Below the pieces are notes generated by a model, which saw only the letters and a list, made by a program, of their open reading frames with translations, did no database searches and was not told where the DNA came from. Positions 1-8,255 of a stretch of DNA of 64,000 bases are shown in pieces. How positions within the stretch are numbered: the stretch's first letter is position 1; each line of letters begins with the position of its first letter. This DNA comes from JAHQVK01 sp036788295. GTDB lineage: Bacteria; Myxococcota; Kuafuiibacteriia; Kuafuiibacteriales; Kuafuiibacteriaceae. The stretch covers positions 1 to 64,000 of the forward strand of contig DAIQNR010000002.1 of the NCBI GenBank assembly GCA_036788295.1, given 5' to 3'. The position numbers and the translations under genes were made by a program.

Positions 1-860
1 ACCGTTCGCACCCGGCGGCTGGTGTGGACCTCCCGGTGGGCGACGAGCCACATCGGCACCGGGATCGGGGGAGCGTCGGGCACGAACCGGGCGACGCTGG
101 GGTCTGCGTCGCCCACCGAGCAGAGCATGAGCCCGGCGCCGAGGCCTTGCCGAACCCAAGCCCACTGCACCGGGTGGGCCTCGGTCAGCAGGCGAAATTG
201 CGCGGGAGCGACCGAGAGGCCGAACCGGCTCATGGCTTCGGCCATGCCGGCCTGGTCGTCGAAGCCCACGAACTCCACCTCGGATAGGTCCTGCGGCTCG
301 GCCCGACGCTTCGCTGGCCTCGCGTCGAGGTAGGTGGTGGCGGCGTACAGCGTCGCGAAGACGTCGGGCAGGCGCTGGGCGATGAGCTCGTCATGGTTTG
401 GGCGCACGTTTCGAAGGGCGATGTCCGCTTCGTGGAGGCGAAGATCGCTGAGCCGCCCGGTGGCGAGCACCGACAGGACGAGCCCGGGGTGCTCGGCCGA
501 CAGCCGTCGAAGCACCGGCGGCAATAGATGGGCGGCCACCATCTCCCCGGCGCTGATCCGCACCGGGCCAACGATCGCCTCCGCCCGGCCGGAGGCGGTC
601 AGCGCCACCCGCCGCGCCGCCTCGGCCATGGCCCGGACGTGCTCGAGCAGGTCTGTCCCGCCCGGCGTCAGCACGAGGCGGGTACCCACCCGCTCGAACA
701 GCACCGCGCCGAGCTCCGCCTCGAGCCCGGACACCTGCCGGCCCACGGTGGGCTGCGTGAGCCCGAGCACCCGGGCCGCCGCCGACAGCGAGCCGGTCTC
801 GGCGGTGGCGAGAAAGGCCCGGGCCCGGGTCCAGTCAAAGCTCAGCAGCTCCCAGTTCAT
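1..860 (-). CDS. LysR-family transcriptional regulator (3' end cut by window edge)
   Basis: Reading the minus strand from the ATG at 858-860 gives an open frame to the window edge (about 286 residues). The N-terminal helix-turn-helix is typical of LysR proteins: a 'TGSLSAAARVLGLTQPTVGRQ' type segment within the first 40 residues, followed by LFERVGTRLVLTPGG. The rest matches the LysR substrate-binding domain, with 'VRISAGE' and 'ADIALR' segments. It should be a DNA-binding regulator responding to a small ligand. It is divergent to the FxsA/lipoprotein block, and further on to the zinc-type oxidoreductase, whose promoter region duplicates the region just upstream of this start. The missing C-terminus is only the last few residues of a usual 290-300 residue protein. 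Target genes are inferred, not shown. Confidence 0.9.
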   Translation of the reverse strand, partial: MNWELLSFDWTRARAFLATAETGSLSAAARVLGLTQPTVGRQVSGLEAELGAVLFERVGTRLVLTPGGTDLLEHVRAMAEAARRVALTASGRAEAIVGPVRISAGEMVAAHLLPPVLRRLSAEHPGLVLSVLATGRLSDLRLHEADIALRNVRPNHDELIAQRLPDVFATLYAATTYLDARPAKRRAEPQDLSEVEFVGFDDQAGMAEAMSRFGLSVAPAQFRLLTEAHPVQWAWVRQGLGAGLMLCSVGDADPSVARFVPDAPPIPVPMWLVAHREVHTSRRVRT

Positions 861-980
861 GCGAAAACGTTGAGGGACTCGGCGGAAACTGTCCATTCCT
901 CTCCGTTTTCGCATGGATAGGACTTCGCCTTCACAAACCGCAGGGAGTTTCCGAAACCACGATGGGTGCGGCCACGGTCC
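858..980. repeat. Promoter-region duplication, copy 1, with a 12-bp inverted repeat
   Basis: This stretch matches 2416-2537 in the same orientation. By hand alignment 52 of the first 66 positions agree, and similarity continues to about 18 bases past an ATG (962 here, 2517 in copy 2). Copy 1 ends with a six-codon remnant reading M-G-A-A-T-V, against M-R-A-A-T-V at the start of the oxidoreductase. Copy 1 also contains a perfect inverted repeat, CATGCGAAAACG at 858-869 and CGTTTTCGCATG at 904-915, which includes the LysR start codon. In copy 2 the right arm has diverged. It could be a LysR operator; that is inference. Confidence 0.75.
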
Positions 981-989
981 AGCCTCGCC

Positions 990-1514
990 CTACTCAACGA
1001 CCTTCGCGTCGACGTCCACGACCTTTTCGCCGGCGACCGGGCGGGGTTGTCCCCGGGGATCGAAGGGGGGCGCGCCCCCGGGCTTCGGGGGATCGAAGGG
1101 TCCGGCCGTGGGCCCGCCGCCGGCCCCGGGCCGAAAGCCGCTGATCACGAGAATCGAGCCGCTGGCCACCACCCGTTTCGCGAGCGCGGCGCCGATGCGG
1201 GCCCGAAGCGCCGGGATCAACGCGAGGAAGCCGGCGCCGTCGGTGAGCAGGCCCGGGGTCAGAAGGAGCGCGCCCGCGAACAAGAGAACCAGCCCCTCGA
1301 GGAGCTCTTTGGCGGGGAGGCGGCCCTCCGCGGCCTCGGCCCGGATCCGGCCGAGCACGCCGAGCCCTTGCTGGCGAACGAGGGTCGCGCCGACCGCGCC
1401 GGTCACGAGGATGAGGGCGAAGGTCGAAAGCGCGCCGATCTCCGCGCCGATCGCGATGAGCAGGTAGAGTTCGAGCGCGGGGAGGAGGATGAAGAGCGCG
1501 AAGAAGAGCGGCAT
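990..1514 (-). CDS. fxsA: FxsA family membrane protein
   Basis: The product is 174 residues. It begins with MPLFFALFILLPALELYLLI, the hallmark N-terminus of the FxsA family, then continues with GAEIGALSTFALILVTGAVGATLVRQQG and a hydrophobic 'LLFAGALLLTPGLLTDGAG' segment. FxsA is a small cytoplasmic membrane protein known from suppression of F-plasmid exclusion of phage T7; its normal role is unclear. There are three to four predicted membrane segments and a Pro/Gly-rich C-terminal tail. The start at 1514 was chosen because family members begin at this Met; an upstream extension exists but adds no family sequence. It lies 87 bases downstream of the OB-fold lipoprotein and is probably cotranscribed with it. 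Confidence 0.85.
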   Translation of the reverse strand: MPLFFALFILLPALELYLLIAIGAEIGALSTFALILVTGAVGATLVRQQGLGVLGRIRAEAAEGRLPAKELLEGLVLLFAGALLLTPGLLTDGAGFLALIPALRARIGAALAKRVVASGSILVISGFRPGAGGGPTAGPFDPPKPGGAPPFDPRGQPRPVAGEKVVDVDAKVVE

Positions 1515-1601
1515 CTGCTCTTTATCAAGCACCGCGCACCGGTTGGGAAAGCGAAAGGCCGACCCCGAGCTCCCGGAGAGGCCAGGCAAAGCCGCGCGCG
1601 C

Positions 1602-2261
1602 CTACTCGACGAGCTCCGCTTCTTCGACGAGCGCGTCGTAGTGGTAGCCGAAGCCGACGTCGACGTTCTTCTTGAGCACCCCGCGGTACGCCGCTCGTTG
1701 TCCCTTCATGACCGGTTGCTGGGTCTTCACGGTGAGGTCGTGGGTGCCCGCAGAGGGATCACCGGTGCCATCCCGAAGATGCACCCAAGACCAGCCGATG
1801 GCGCTGCTCGCCTTGACCACGGTTCCGTAGACCACGATCTCCTCACCCGCCCGCTCGTCGAGCTCCGCGTAGACGGTGCCCACGGTGACCGCGCCTTTGG
1901 GGGCCCTCGAGGCGACCGCCCGCTTCGCCGTCTCGAGGTCCACGACCCGGGCATGCTCGATGTCCACGACCTGCGCGGCGCGCTGCCCGATCTCGGGAAT
2001 CTCGACGTCGGTTCGGGCGGTGCCCTGAGAAAGGAGGATGTAGTCCCCAACCTTGGCCCCCACCGCCGGCACCTGCACCCAAGCGCGCAAGTGGCCCTGC
2101 TCGACCCGAAGGAGCTGGGCGTCCTCCCGGTTCACGACCTCCCTCACCAGCGTGGGCGAGCTGTTGGCCCACCCCCCCGGGGGCGGCTTCGTGCCCGAGC
2201 TGTCCCGGCAGCCCGCGAGGCCGAAGAGGACGAGGCATCCGAGGATGATGCGAGGGAACAT
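1602..2261 (-). CDS. OB-fold-like lipoprotein of unknown function
   Basis: The product is 219 residues. The start at 2261 gives a clean lipoprotein signal, MFPRIILGCLVLFGLAGC, with a LAGC lipobox, so the mature protein should be membrane anchored. Residues from about 125 on read 'GTVYAELDERAGEEIVVYGTVV' and then WVHLRDGTGDPSAGTHDLTV, a pattern seen in small OB-fold (nucleic-acid-binding-like) domain proteins of Gram-negative bacteria. A preceding segment (YILLSQGTARTDVEIPEIG) may be a first, related beta domain. The function is not known. The gene is read away from promoter-repeat copy 2 and toward fxsA. Confidence 0.7.
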   Translation of the reverse strand: MFPRIILGCLVLFGLAGCRDSSGTKPPPGGWANSSPTLVREVVNREDAQLLRVEQGHLRAWVQVPAVGAKVGDYILLSQGTARTDVEIPEIGQRAAQVVDIEHARVVDLETAKRAVASRAPKGAVTVGTVYAELDERAGEEIVVYGTVVKASSAIGWSWVHLRDGTGDPSAGTHDLTVKTQQPVMKGQRAAYRGVLKKNVDVGFGYHYDALVEEAELVE

Positions 2262-2415
2262 TCCGCCTGCGTATCCGCTGGGAGAGCCGATGCCACGCGG
2301 CAAAGCGCGTCGGGGCGGCTCCCACCCTTGTGCCTCGCTGGTTCTCCGGAGGCCGCCGCCCACAGCGATCCCGTCTCGTGGTGGCTATGGGCCCGGGGTC
2401 CTGACGAAGCGCAGG

Positions 2416-2537
2416 CATGCGAAAACGTTGAGTGAGTCGGCGAAGATCGTCGATTCCTCTCCGCTCGGGCATGGACGAGACCACGGTTCATGAATCGCAG
2501 AGCTGCCGGGACAACGATGCGGGCGGCCACGGTGCGG
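2416..2537. repeat. Promoter-region duplication, copy 2, upstream of the oxidoreductase
   Basis: This is the direct repeat of 858-980. It covers the non-coding region and the first codons of the oxidoreductase at 2517. The left arm CATGCGAAAACG (2416-2427) is identical to copy 1; the right arm (2462-2473) keeps only part of the palindrome. The repeat pair brackets the fxsA/lipoprotein block. Confidence 0.75.
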
Positions 2538-3506
2538 CGCTACGGGCCGCCCGAGGTGGTCCAGGTCGAGTCGCTGCCTCGGCCTGGAGCAGGCAGAGGC
2601 GAGATCCTGGTCGAGGTGCGGGCGTCCACGGTGACCACCGCCGATTGGCGGCTCCGGGCGGCCGAGTTCCCGCCGGGCTTGCGCCTGATCGGCCGCCTGG
2701 TCTCGGGTCTTTGGCGCCCGCGCCACCTCGTTCCCGGCGTCGATTTCGCCGGCGTGGTCCGCGAGGTCGGCGCGGGCGTCGCCGGGTTCTCGGCCGGGGA
2801 TCGGGTGTTCGGCGCGTGCGGCCACGGCGCCCACGCCGAATGGGTCGCCGTGCCGGCCTCGGGGGCGGTGGCGCCGATCCCGGATGGGGTGTCGTTCGCG
2901 GAGGCGGCGGCCCTGCCGTTCGGCGCGATCTGCGCGGTCGATTTCGTCGAGCGCTTCGGCGCGGTGCGGGCCGGCGAGCGGGTCCTCGTCACCGGAGCCT
3001 CCGGCAACGTGGGGAGCTTCGCGGTGCAGGTGGCCAAGGCGAAAGGAGCCCACGTGACCGCGGTCGCGAGCCGAAGGAACCACCCCCTGCTCGAGCAGCT
3101 CGGGGCCGACCGGGTGCTCGATTACCAAACCCAGGACATCGCCCGGCTCGGCGAGCGCTTCGACGCCATCGTGGATGGGGTGGGGACATTTCGCTTCGCC
3201 TCGGCCCGCCCGCTTCTATCGCGGGGCGGGCGCCTGCTCGCGATCGAAGGCGGGGTCCGCGAGCTGCTCGAGGCCTTGTGGCCGTGGTTTCGCGACCGGC
3301 ACCGAATCGTGAGCACCGTGAGCGTCGCCGACGCCCGGGCCCTGATCGACGTCGCCGCTCGGGTCGCCGCAAAAACCCTCCGCCCCGTGATCGAGCGCGT
3401 CGTTCCGCTCGAGTCGATCGCCGAGGCCCACGCCCACGTCGAGGCCCGGCACCGGGCCGGGGTCCTCATCCTCGCGATCGGGGCGCTCGACTCCGACCAG
3501 AAATGA
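2517..3506 (+). CDS. Zinc-type (MDR superfamily) NAD(P)-dependent alcohol dehydrogenase / quinone oxidoreductase
   Basis: The product is 329 residues from the ATG at 2517. An upstream ATG at 2490 is possible, but the protein from 2517 (MRAATVRRYGPPEVVQVES) is the usual start for this family. Features are the GroES-like N-domain with 'PGVDFAGVVREVGAGVAGFSAGDRVFG', and a Rossmann domain with the nucleotide-binding VTGASGNVGSFAVQVAK (about residues 155-171). The cysteines of the structural-zinc lobe are absent, so it resembles the zinc-independent quinone reductase branch. It would reduce or oxidise a small carbonyl compound or quinone with NAD(P)H. A divergent LysR gene nearby is a plausible regulator. 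Confidence 0.85.
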   Translation: MRAATVRRYGPPEVVQVESLPRPGAGRGEILVEVRASTVTTADWRLRAAEFPPGLRLIGRLVSGLWRPRHLVPGVDFAGVVREVGAGVAGFSAGDRVFGACGHGAHAEWVAVPASGAVAPIPDGVSFAEAAALPFGAICAVDFVERFGAVRAGERVLVTGASGNVGSFAVQVAKAKGAHVTAVASRRNHPLLEQLGADRVLDYQTQDIARLGERFDAIVDGVGTFRFASARPLLSRGGRLLAIEGGVRELLEALWPWFRDRHRIVSTVSVADARALIDVAARVAAKTLRPVIERVVPLESIAEAHAHVEARHRAGVLILAIGALDSDQK

Positions 3507-3796
3507 GGTTCTCGTTTCAGGTGCCTCCCATCGAACAGCGGGTGTGTTTCAAGTAACGAGCGGACGCTCTGCGGGTCTCCCGAGGGCTCCACCCGAGCCC
3601 TACAGACCCTTGTCGAAGCTCGCCTCGCGCCTCCTGACGCGTCCGCTGAATCGGCCTTCTCCCTATGCGAGGGCCGGATTGGGGTGCGAGGTGGCCCGGA
3701 CGCGGGCCTTTTCGCGTAAGGCCGAGGTTTGACGGGCTTGTCCGGCGATGCGTTCCGAGTGGCGAGCGGAGCGTCCTTCCGATGTATCGTGGGCTC
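3507..3796. other. Intergenic region without recognised genes
   Basis: I see no credible coding frame, RNA or terminator in this roughly 290-base stretch. It should contain the promoter of the downstream two-gene pair. Confidence 0.5.
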
Positions 3797-4465
3797 ATGA
3801 GCGATTCGAGCTGGGAGGCTCTCCTGAGCGCCGAGCGCCACTTGCAAGCCATCCTGCAAGATGCCGTGCTCGTCGGCGGCACGGCGGCCGCTCTGCACGC
3901 CCAACACCGGGTGAGCCTCGATGGCGACCATGTCCTGGGAGAGCTCCGTTCGAGCTTCGACGAAGTCCTCGCTCGGCTCGAGGCCGAGGCGGGCTGGACG
4001 ACCGCCCGCGTCCAAGCTCCGGTCCTCATATTGGGGACGATGGACGGCGTCCAGACGGGCGTCCGCCAGCGCCGCCGAACGGCGCCGCTCGACACGGAGC
4101 TCATCGAGGGGCTGCGCGTTCCCACTCTCCCCGAAATGGCCCGGGTCAAGGCTTGGCTGCTCGTCACCCGGAACACGGTGCGGGACTATCTCGATACGGT
4201 CGTCTTGCTCACGCGGCTCGGCTCCGGCGGCGCGGCCCGGGCCGTCTCGACCCTCGACGCGCTGTATCCCCAGGCGTCGGGTGCCTCGGTTCGGGCGGAG
4301 CTGGTGGAGCGGCTCGCCCGCGCGGAGCCGGGGGATCTCGCCCGGGTGAACCTGAGAACCTATCGGGGCCTGGTCCCCCCGTGGAACGAGTGGGGCTACC
4401 TCTCGACCCGAGGTGCCGAGCTCGCGACGGGGCTCGCGGCCGCGAGCTTGGAGGGTGAACCATGA
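3797..4465 (+). CDS. Nucleotidyltransferase-like protein (AbiEii-type fold)
   Basis: The product is 222 residues from the ATG at 3797; an in-frame ATG at 3782 would add five. The N-terminal half carries VLVGGTAAALHAQHRVSLDGD, which matches the G-G-x-A...D-x-D pattern of minimal nucleotidyltransferases of the AbiEii/AbiGii toxin type. The segment 'ARVKAWLLVTRNTVRDYLDTVVLL' resembles the family's conserved K...R...DYxDxxxL block. AbiEii proteins are toxins of type IV toxin-antitoxin systems. The second Asp of the usual GG...DxD motif appears as SLDGD, so catalytic competence is uncertain. Its stop overlaps the next start (ATGA), which fits a toxin-antitoxin-like pair. Confidence 0.6.
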   Translation: MSDSSWEALLSAERHLQAILQDAVLVGGTAAALHAQHRVSLDGDHVLGELRSSFDEVLARLEAEAGWTTARVQAPVLILGTMDGVQTGVRQRRRTAPLDTELIEGLRVPTLPEMARVKAWLLVTRNTVRDYLDTVVLLTRLGSGGAARAVSTLDALYPQASGASVRAELVERLARAEPGDLARVNLRTYRGLVPPWNEWGYLSTRGAELATGLAAASLEGEP

Positions 4466-4749
4466 CGCCCGAAGAACAACTCAGCGGATCCCGGGCCCTC
4501 TGGAATCGAGAAGCTCTCGATCTCGAGAGCGACGAAATTTTGGCCCAGATCCTCGATCGAGGCTCCTGGGACGACTGGCGAGCCCTCTATCGCCTAGCAA
4601 CCGGCGACCCGCGGCTTCGCCGGCGCATCGTGGACCTCGTCGAGCGAGTCCCCCTGTACCTGCCAAATTTTTGGCTCGCGGCGATGCGGGCGCTGGGGGA
4701 AGAGGTCGACATGCGCGCCGTCGCGCCGCGGGAGTTCTTCATCGACTGA
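4462..4749 (+). CDS. Small protein paired with the nucleotidyltransferase-like gene
   Basis: The product is 95 residues and has no recognised family. Its ATG overlaps the stop of the upstream gene by four bases, so the two are translationally coupled. The sequence is acidic at the N-terminus (DLESDEILAQILDRGSWDDW) and helix rich, with a conserved-looking 'RALYRLATGDPRLRRRIVDLV' and 'VPLYLPNFWLAAMRALGE'. No helix-turn-helix is evident. By position it could be an antitoxin or partner of the nucleotidyltransferase-like protein; this is inference. Confidence 0.65.
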   Translation: MTPEEQLSGSRALWNREALDLESDEILAQILDRGSWDDWRALYRLATGDPRLRRRIVDLVERVPLYLPNFWLAAMRALGEEVDMRAVAPREFFID

Positions 4750-4803
4750 GGGCGGTGACGAAGCAATCTCGGCCATCTGTCGAGCGCTGGGAGTTTCGAT
4801 GGT

Positions 4804-6156
4804 TCAGGCGTCTTGAAACCAAGGGCGAAAGCCGTCGAGGACGGCGGCGGGGGCCCGGACGACGAGCCGGCTGCCTTCGGCCTCTGAAGACTGCTCGATG
4901 ACCCGGCAGCGGGCGTGGATCGCGGGGAGCTGGGCCTGCTCGGTCCAGGGGACGAGCAGGGTCCGCTGTTCGGCCTCCCGGTCGAAGAACGCCACGATCC
5001 GGTCCACCACGGTCTTCACGTCGCCTGGGTCGTGGGCGCTCACCGGCAGCCCGCCTGGGTGGGCTGTTGCGAGCGCGGCCCGGCCCGCCTCGTCCACCCG
5101 GTCGATTTTGTTGAGGAGCAAGAGCTCGGGGGCGGCCACTCCGAGCTCGCCGAGCAGCCCCCGGGTCACCTCCATGTGGCTCGGATGGGCCGGGTCGGAG
5201 GCGTCCACGACGTGAATCAGCAGCTCGGCGCTCGCCGCCTCGTCGAGCGTCGCTCGAAACGAGGCCACGAGATCGTGGGGCAGCTTCTTGATGAAACCCA
5301 CCGTGTCGGAGACGAGCACCCGCGGGCTGACCCCAGGGAGGATGCGCACGGTGGTGCCGAGCGTCGCGAACAGGGCGTCGGCGACATACACCGCCTGCCC
5401 GGTCAGGGCCCGCATCATCGACGACTTGCCCGCGTTCGTGTAGCCGACCAGCGCGACCTTTCGCTGCTCCTGTCGCCGGGCCCGCGCCGTGGCTTCCGCC
5501 TCTCGAACCAGCTCGAGCTCGCGGCCCAGCTCGGCGATGCGGTCCCGGATCTTTCGCCGGTCGAGCTCGAGCGCCGACTCGCCCGCGCCCTTGCCCCCGA
5601 TCCCGCCCCGCTGCCGGTCGCCGCCGCCGCCCACTTCGCGCAGCCGGGGCGCGAGGTACTTCAGCCGGGCGATCTCGACCTCGAGCTTCGCTTCCCGGCT
5701 GCGGGCGTGCCGGTGAAAGATGCCTAGGATGACCGAGCTCCGGTCCATCACTTCGGCGGATGTCGCCCGCTCGAGGTTTCGGGCCTGCGATGGGGACAGA
5801 TCGTGGTCCACGAGCACCACGCTCGCCCGCTCGGCCTCCGCCCTCGGCGCCGCCTCCGGGGCGTCGTCCTCGTCGTCGTCTTCATCGGCTCGGTGGTAGG
5901 CTTGCTTTCGTTTCGGAGCACGGGCCCCGCTCGGGATTTCGCCGTCGCCGCCGGTCCAATCGGCGAGCTCCCGGAGCTTTCCGGCGCCGAGCACCGCCGC
6001 CGGCTCGACGCGGCCTCGGCGCTGGCTCACCCGGCCCACCACGGTGAGCCCCAGCGTCTCGGCCAGGCGGCCGAGCTCATCGAGAGAAGCGTGGTGCTCG
6101 GCGTCGTCCACGCCGGGCAACTGCACGCCGACCAGTACCGCGCGAGGGCGATCCAT
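4804..6156 (-). CDS. hflX: GTPase HflX
   Basis: The product is 450 residues from the ATG at 6156; a TTG at 6168 would add four. The N-terminal HflX domain shows 'LGAGKLRELADW' and VVLVDHDLSPSQARNLERA, then the glycine-rich linker of the family (VGGGGDRQRGGIGGKGAGES) and the GTPase domain with G1 GYTNAGKSS, G3 DTVGFIKKLPHDLV and G4 LNKID. HflX is a ribosome-associated GTPase that splits stalled or stressed 70S ribosomes. An insertion of about 35 residues (roughly residues 70-105), rich in Asp/Glu and Lys/Arg, interrupts the N-terminal domain and looks lineage-specific. The gene is convergent with the small gene ending at 4749. Confidence 0.93.
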   Translation of the reverse strand: MDRPRAVLVGVQLPGVDDAEHHASLDELGRLAETLGLTVVGRVSQRRGRVEPAAVLGAGKLRELADWTGGDGEIPSGARAPKRKQAYHRADEDDDEDDAPEAAPRAEAERASVVLVDHDLSPSQARNLERATSAEVMDRSSVILGIFHRHARSREAKLEVEIARLKYLAPRLREVGGGGDRQRGGIGGKGAGESALELDRRKIRDRIAELGRELELVREAEATARARRQEQRKVALVGYTNAGKSSMMRALTGQAVYVADALFATLGTTVRILPGVSPRVLVSDTVGFIKKLPHDLVASFRATLDEAASAELLIHVVDASDPAHPSHMEVTRGLLGELGVAAPELLLLNKIDRVDEAGRAALATAHPGGLPVSAHDPGDVKTVVDRIVAFFDREAEQRTLLVPWTEQAQLPAIHARCRVIEQSSEAEGSRLVVRAPAAVLDGFRPWFQDA

Positions 6157-6226
6157 CAAGCCCGTCAAGCTACGCGCTCGGGCGCGGCTTGGCCAGCGGT
6201 TCGGCCCCCCGGCGGCGGCGGGGCGT

Positions 6227-8113
6227 TCAGCTCGCCCGGGCCACCTCTTCGAGGATCTCGGTGGGCAGGAAGCCCCCCGACTGCCGCTGCCACAGCCGCG
6301 CGTAGAGCCCGCCGTGGGAGAGCAGCTCGTGGTGGCTGCCGCTCTCGATCACCTGGCCTCGTTCGAGCACCACCAGCCGGTCGAGGTGGGCGATCGTGGA
6401 CAGGCGGTGGGCGATGACCAGCGCCGTCTTGCCCCCCATCAGCCGCTCGAGGCTCCTCTGGATGGCCGACTCGACCTCCGAATCGAGGGCCGAGGTCGCC
6501 TCGTCGAGCACCAGGATCGGGGCGTCCTTCAAGAACACCCGGGCGAGCGCGATGCGCTGCCGCTGCCCGCCGGAGAGCCGGACCCCGCGCTCCCCCACGA
6601 ACGCGTCGAGCCCGCGCCGGCCCTCTGGGTCCACGAGGCCGTCGATGAACTCGCTCGCCTCGGCGTCTTCCATCGCCCGGCGGAGCTCCGACTCGGTGGC
6701 GTCAGGACGGCCGTAGAGGATGTTGTCCCTCAGCGAGCGGTGAAGGAGCGCGGTGTCCTGGGTGACCATGCCGATCTGCCTACGCAGGCTGTCCTGCGTG
6801 ACCGCGGAGACGTCCTGGCCGTCGATGAGCACGCGGCCGCGTTCGGCGTCGTGAAACCGAAGGAGCAGGCTCACCAGCGTCGACTTGCCCGCTCCCGACC
6901 GGCCGACGAGGCCGACCCTCTCCCCAGGACGCACCTCGAGATCGAGCCCGTCGATGACCCCGCCGCCCTTGCCGTAGTGAAAGCTGACCTGCTCGAAGCG
7001 GATCCGGCCGTCCCGAACCGCGAGCGGAACCGCTCCCGGCCGGTCGATCACCGAGCGGGGCGCGCTCAAGGTGTCGATCCCGTCGGCGACCGTGCCCAGG
7101 TTCTCGAACAGGGCCGACATCTCCCACATAATCCACTGCGACATCCCATGGAGCCGAAGCGCGAGCCCCACCGCCACCGTGATCGCCCCGACCGACGCCG
7201 CTTGGTTCGCCCAAAGCCCCACCGACGCGGCGCTCACCGCGAACAGGAGGGCGCCGTTGAGCGCGTAGAGCGTGGTCTGGACGCCGGTGATGAGGCGCAT
7301 CTGTCCGTGCACCGTCTCGAGGAAGTCCCACATGTCATTCCGTACGTGCTGCTCCTCCCGTTCGGCGTGGGAGAACAGCTTGACGGTGAGGATGTTGCCG
7401 TACGTGTCCACGATCCGGCCGGTCATCTTGGCCCTGGCGTCGGCCTGCCGCTCGGCGGCTTGGGACAGCCGAGGCAGGAAGTACCGCATGGCGGCCACGT
7501 AGACCGCGAGCCACACCAGCATCGGCACCGCGAGCCAGGGGTCGGCGGTGGTCGCGATGAGCAGGAGCGCGCCGAAGAAATAGATGCTGACATACAGCAT
7601 CACCTCGATGAGTTTCATCACGGACTCGCGCACCGACAGCGCGGTCTGCATGACCCGGGTCGCCATCCGTCCTGGCATCTCCCCGGCGAAGAAGCCGACC
7701 GACTGCCCGAGCAGCCACCGGTGGGCCAGCCACCGGACGCGCATCGGGAAGTTTCCGAGCAGTCCCTGAAAGTTCACCAGGGAGGAGAGGAGCCCGAGCA
7801 GGGGCAAACCTACGAGCATCAGCGCCCCGAACCCGATGAGCATGGCGGCGTTGTCCGCCCACCAGTCCGCTCGATCGGCGACGGAGAGCCGATCCACGAG
7901 CCCGCCGAGAAACGCCATGAGCAGCACCTCGGTGGCCGCGATCGCCGCCGAGAGCGCGGCCGACACCGCGAGCACCGGCGCCATCGGCCGGACGTAATGA
8001 AAGCAGAACCCGAGAAGGCCGGCCGGCGGCGCCGCCGGAGCTCCGGGAGGGAAAGGGTCGACCCTGCCCTCGAACCATCGAAGCAGGCGCCCCCTTGCGT
8101 TGCGCGTCGTCAC
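6227..8113 (-). CDS. ABC exporter, fused transmembrane and ATPase domains
   Basis: The product is 628 residues with a GTG start at 8113. It has six predicted membrane helices (about residues 40-340) followed by the nucleotide-binding domain: Walker A GRSGAGKST, Q-loop 'GMVTQDTALLHRSLRDNILYG', signature LSGGQRQRIALARV, Walker B ILVLDEATSALD and H-loop AHRLST. It is a half-transporter of the MsbA/multidrug type that would act as a homodimer in the inner membrane. The substrate cannot be read from the sequence. It sits about 70 bases upstream of hflX on the same strand and is divergent to the DUF2157 gene. Confidence 0.93.
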   Translation of the reverse strand: MTTRNARGRLLRWFEGRVDPFPPGAPAAPPAGLLGFCFHYVRPMAPVLAVSAALSAAIAATEVLLMAFLGGLVDRLSVADRADWWADNAAMLIGFGALMLVGLPLLGLLSSLVNFQGLLGNFPMRVRWLAHRWLLGQSVGFFAGEMPGRMATRVMQTALSVRESVMKLIEVMLYVSIYFFGALLLIATTADPWLAVPMLVWLAVYVAAMRYFLPRLSQAAERQADARAKMTGRIVDTYGNILTVKLFSHAEREEQHVRNDMWDFLETVHGQMRLITGVQTTLYALNGALLFAVSAASVGLWANQAASVGAITVAVGLALRLHGMSQWIMWEMSALFENLGTVADGIDTLSAPRSVIDRPGAVPLAVRDGRIRFEQVSFHYGKGGGVIDGLDLEVRPGERVGLVGRSGAGKSTLVSLLLRFHDAERGRVLIDGQDVSAVTQDSLRRQIGMVTQDTALLHRSLRDNILYGRPDATESELRRAMEDAEASEFIDGLVDPEGRRGLDAFVGERGVRLSGGQRQRIALARVFLKDAPILVLDEATSALDSEVESAIQRSLERLMGGKTALVIAHRLSTIAHLDRLVVLERGQVIESGSHHELLSHGGLYARLWQRQSGGFLPTEILEEVARAS

Positions 8114-8255
8114 CGGTGCTCGCGTACACCCCGGCGACGGAGAAGTCCCGAAGAGGCTCTCGTCTCGCGGGCAGGGGGCGTCGCTGGCGGCGCAAGCCCT
8201 GCTTTCTCCGTCCCATCGATTCGATTAGGCTCTCCGGGTGGAATACCGGGGCGCG

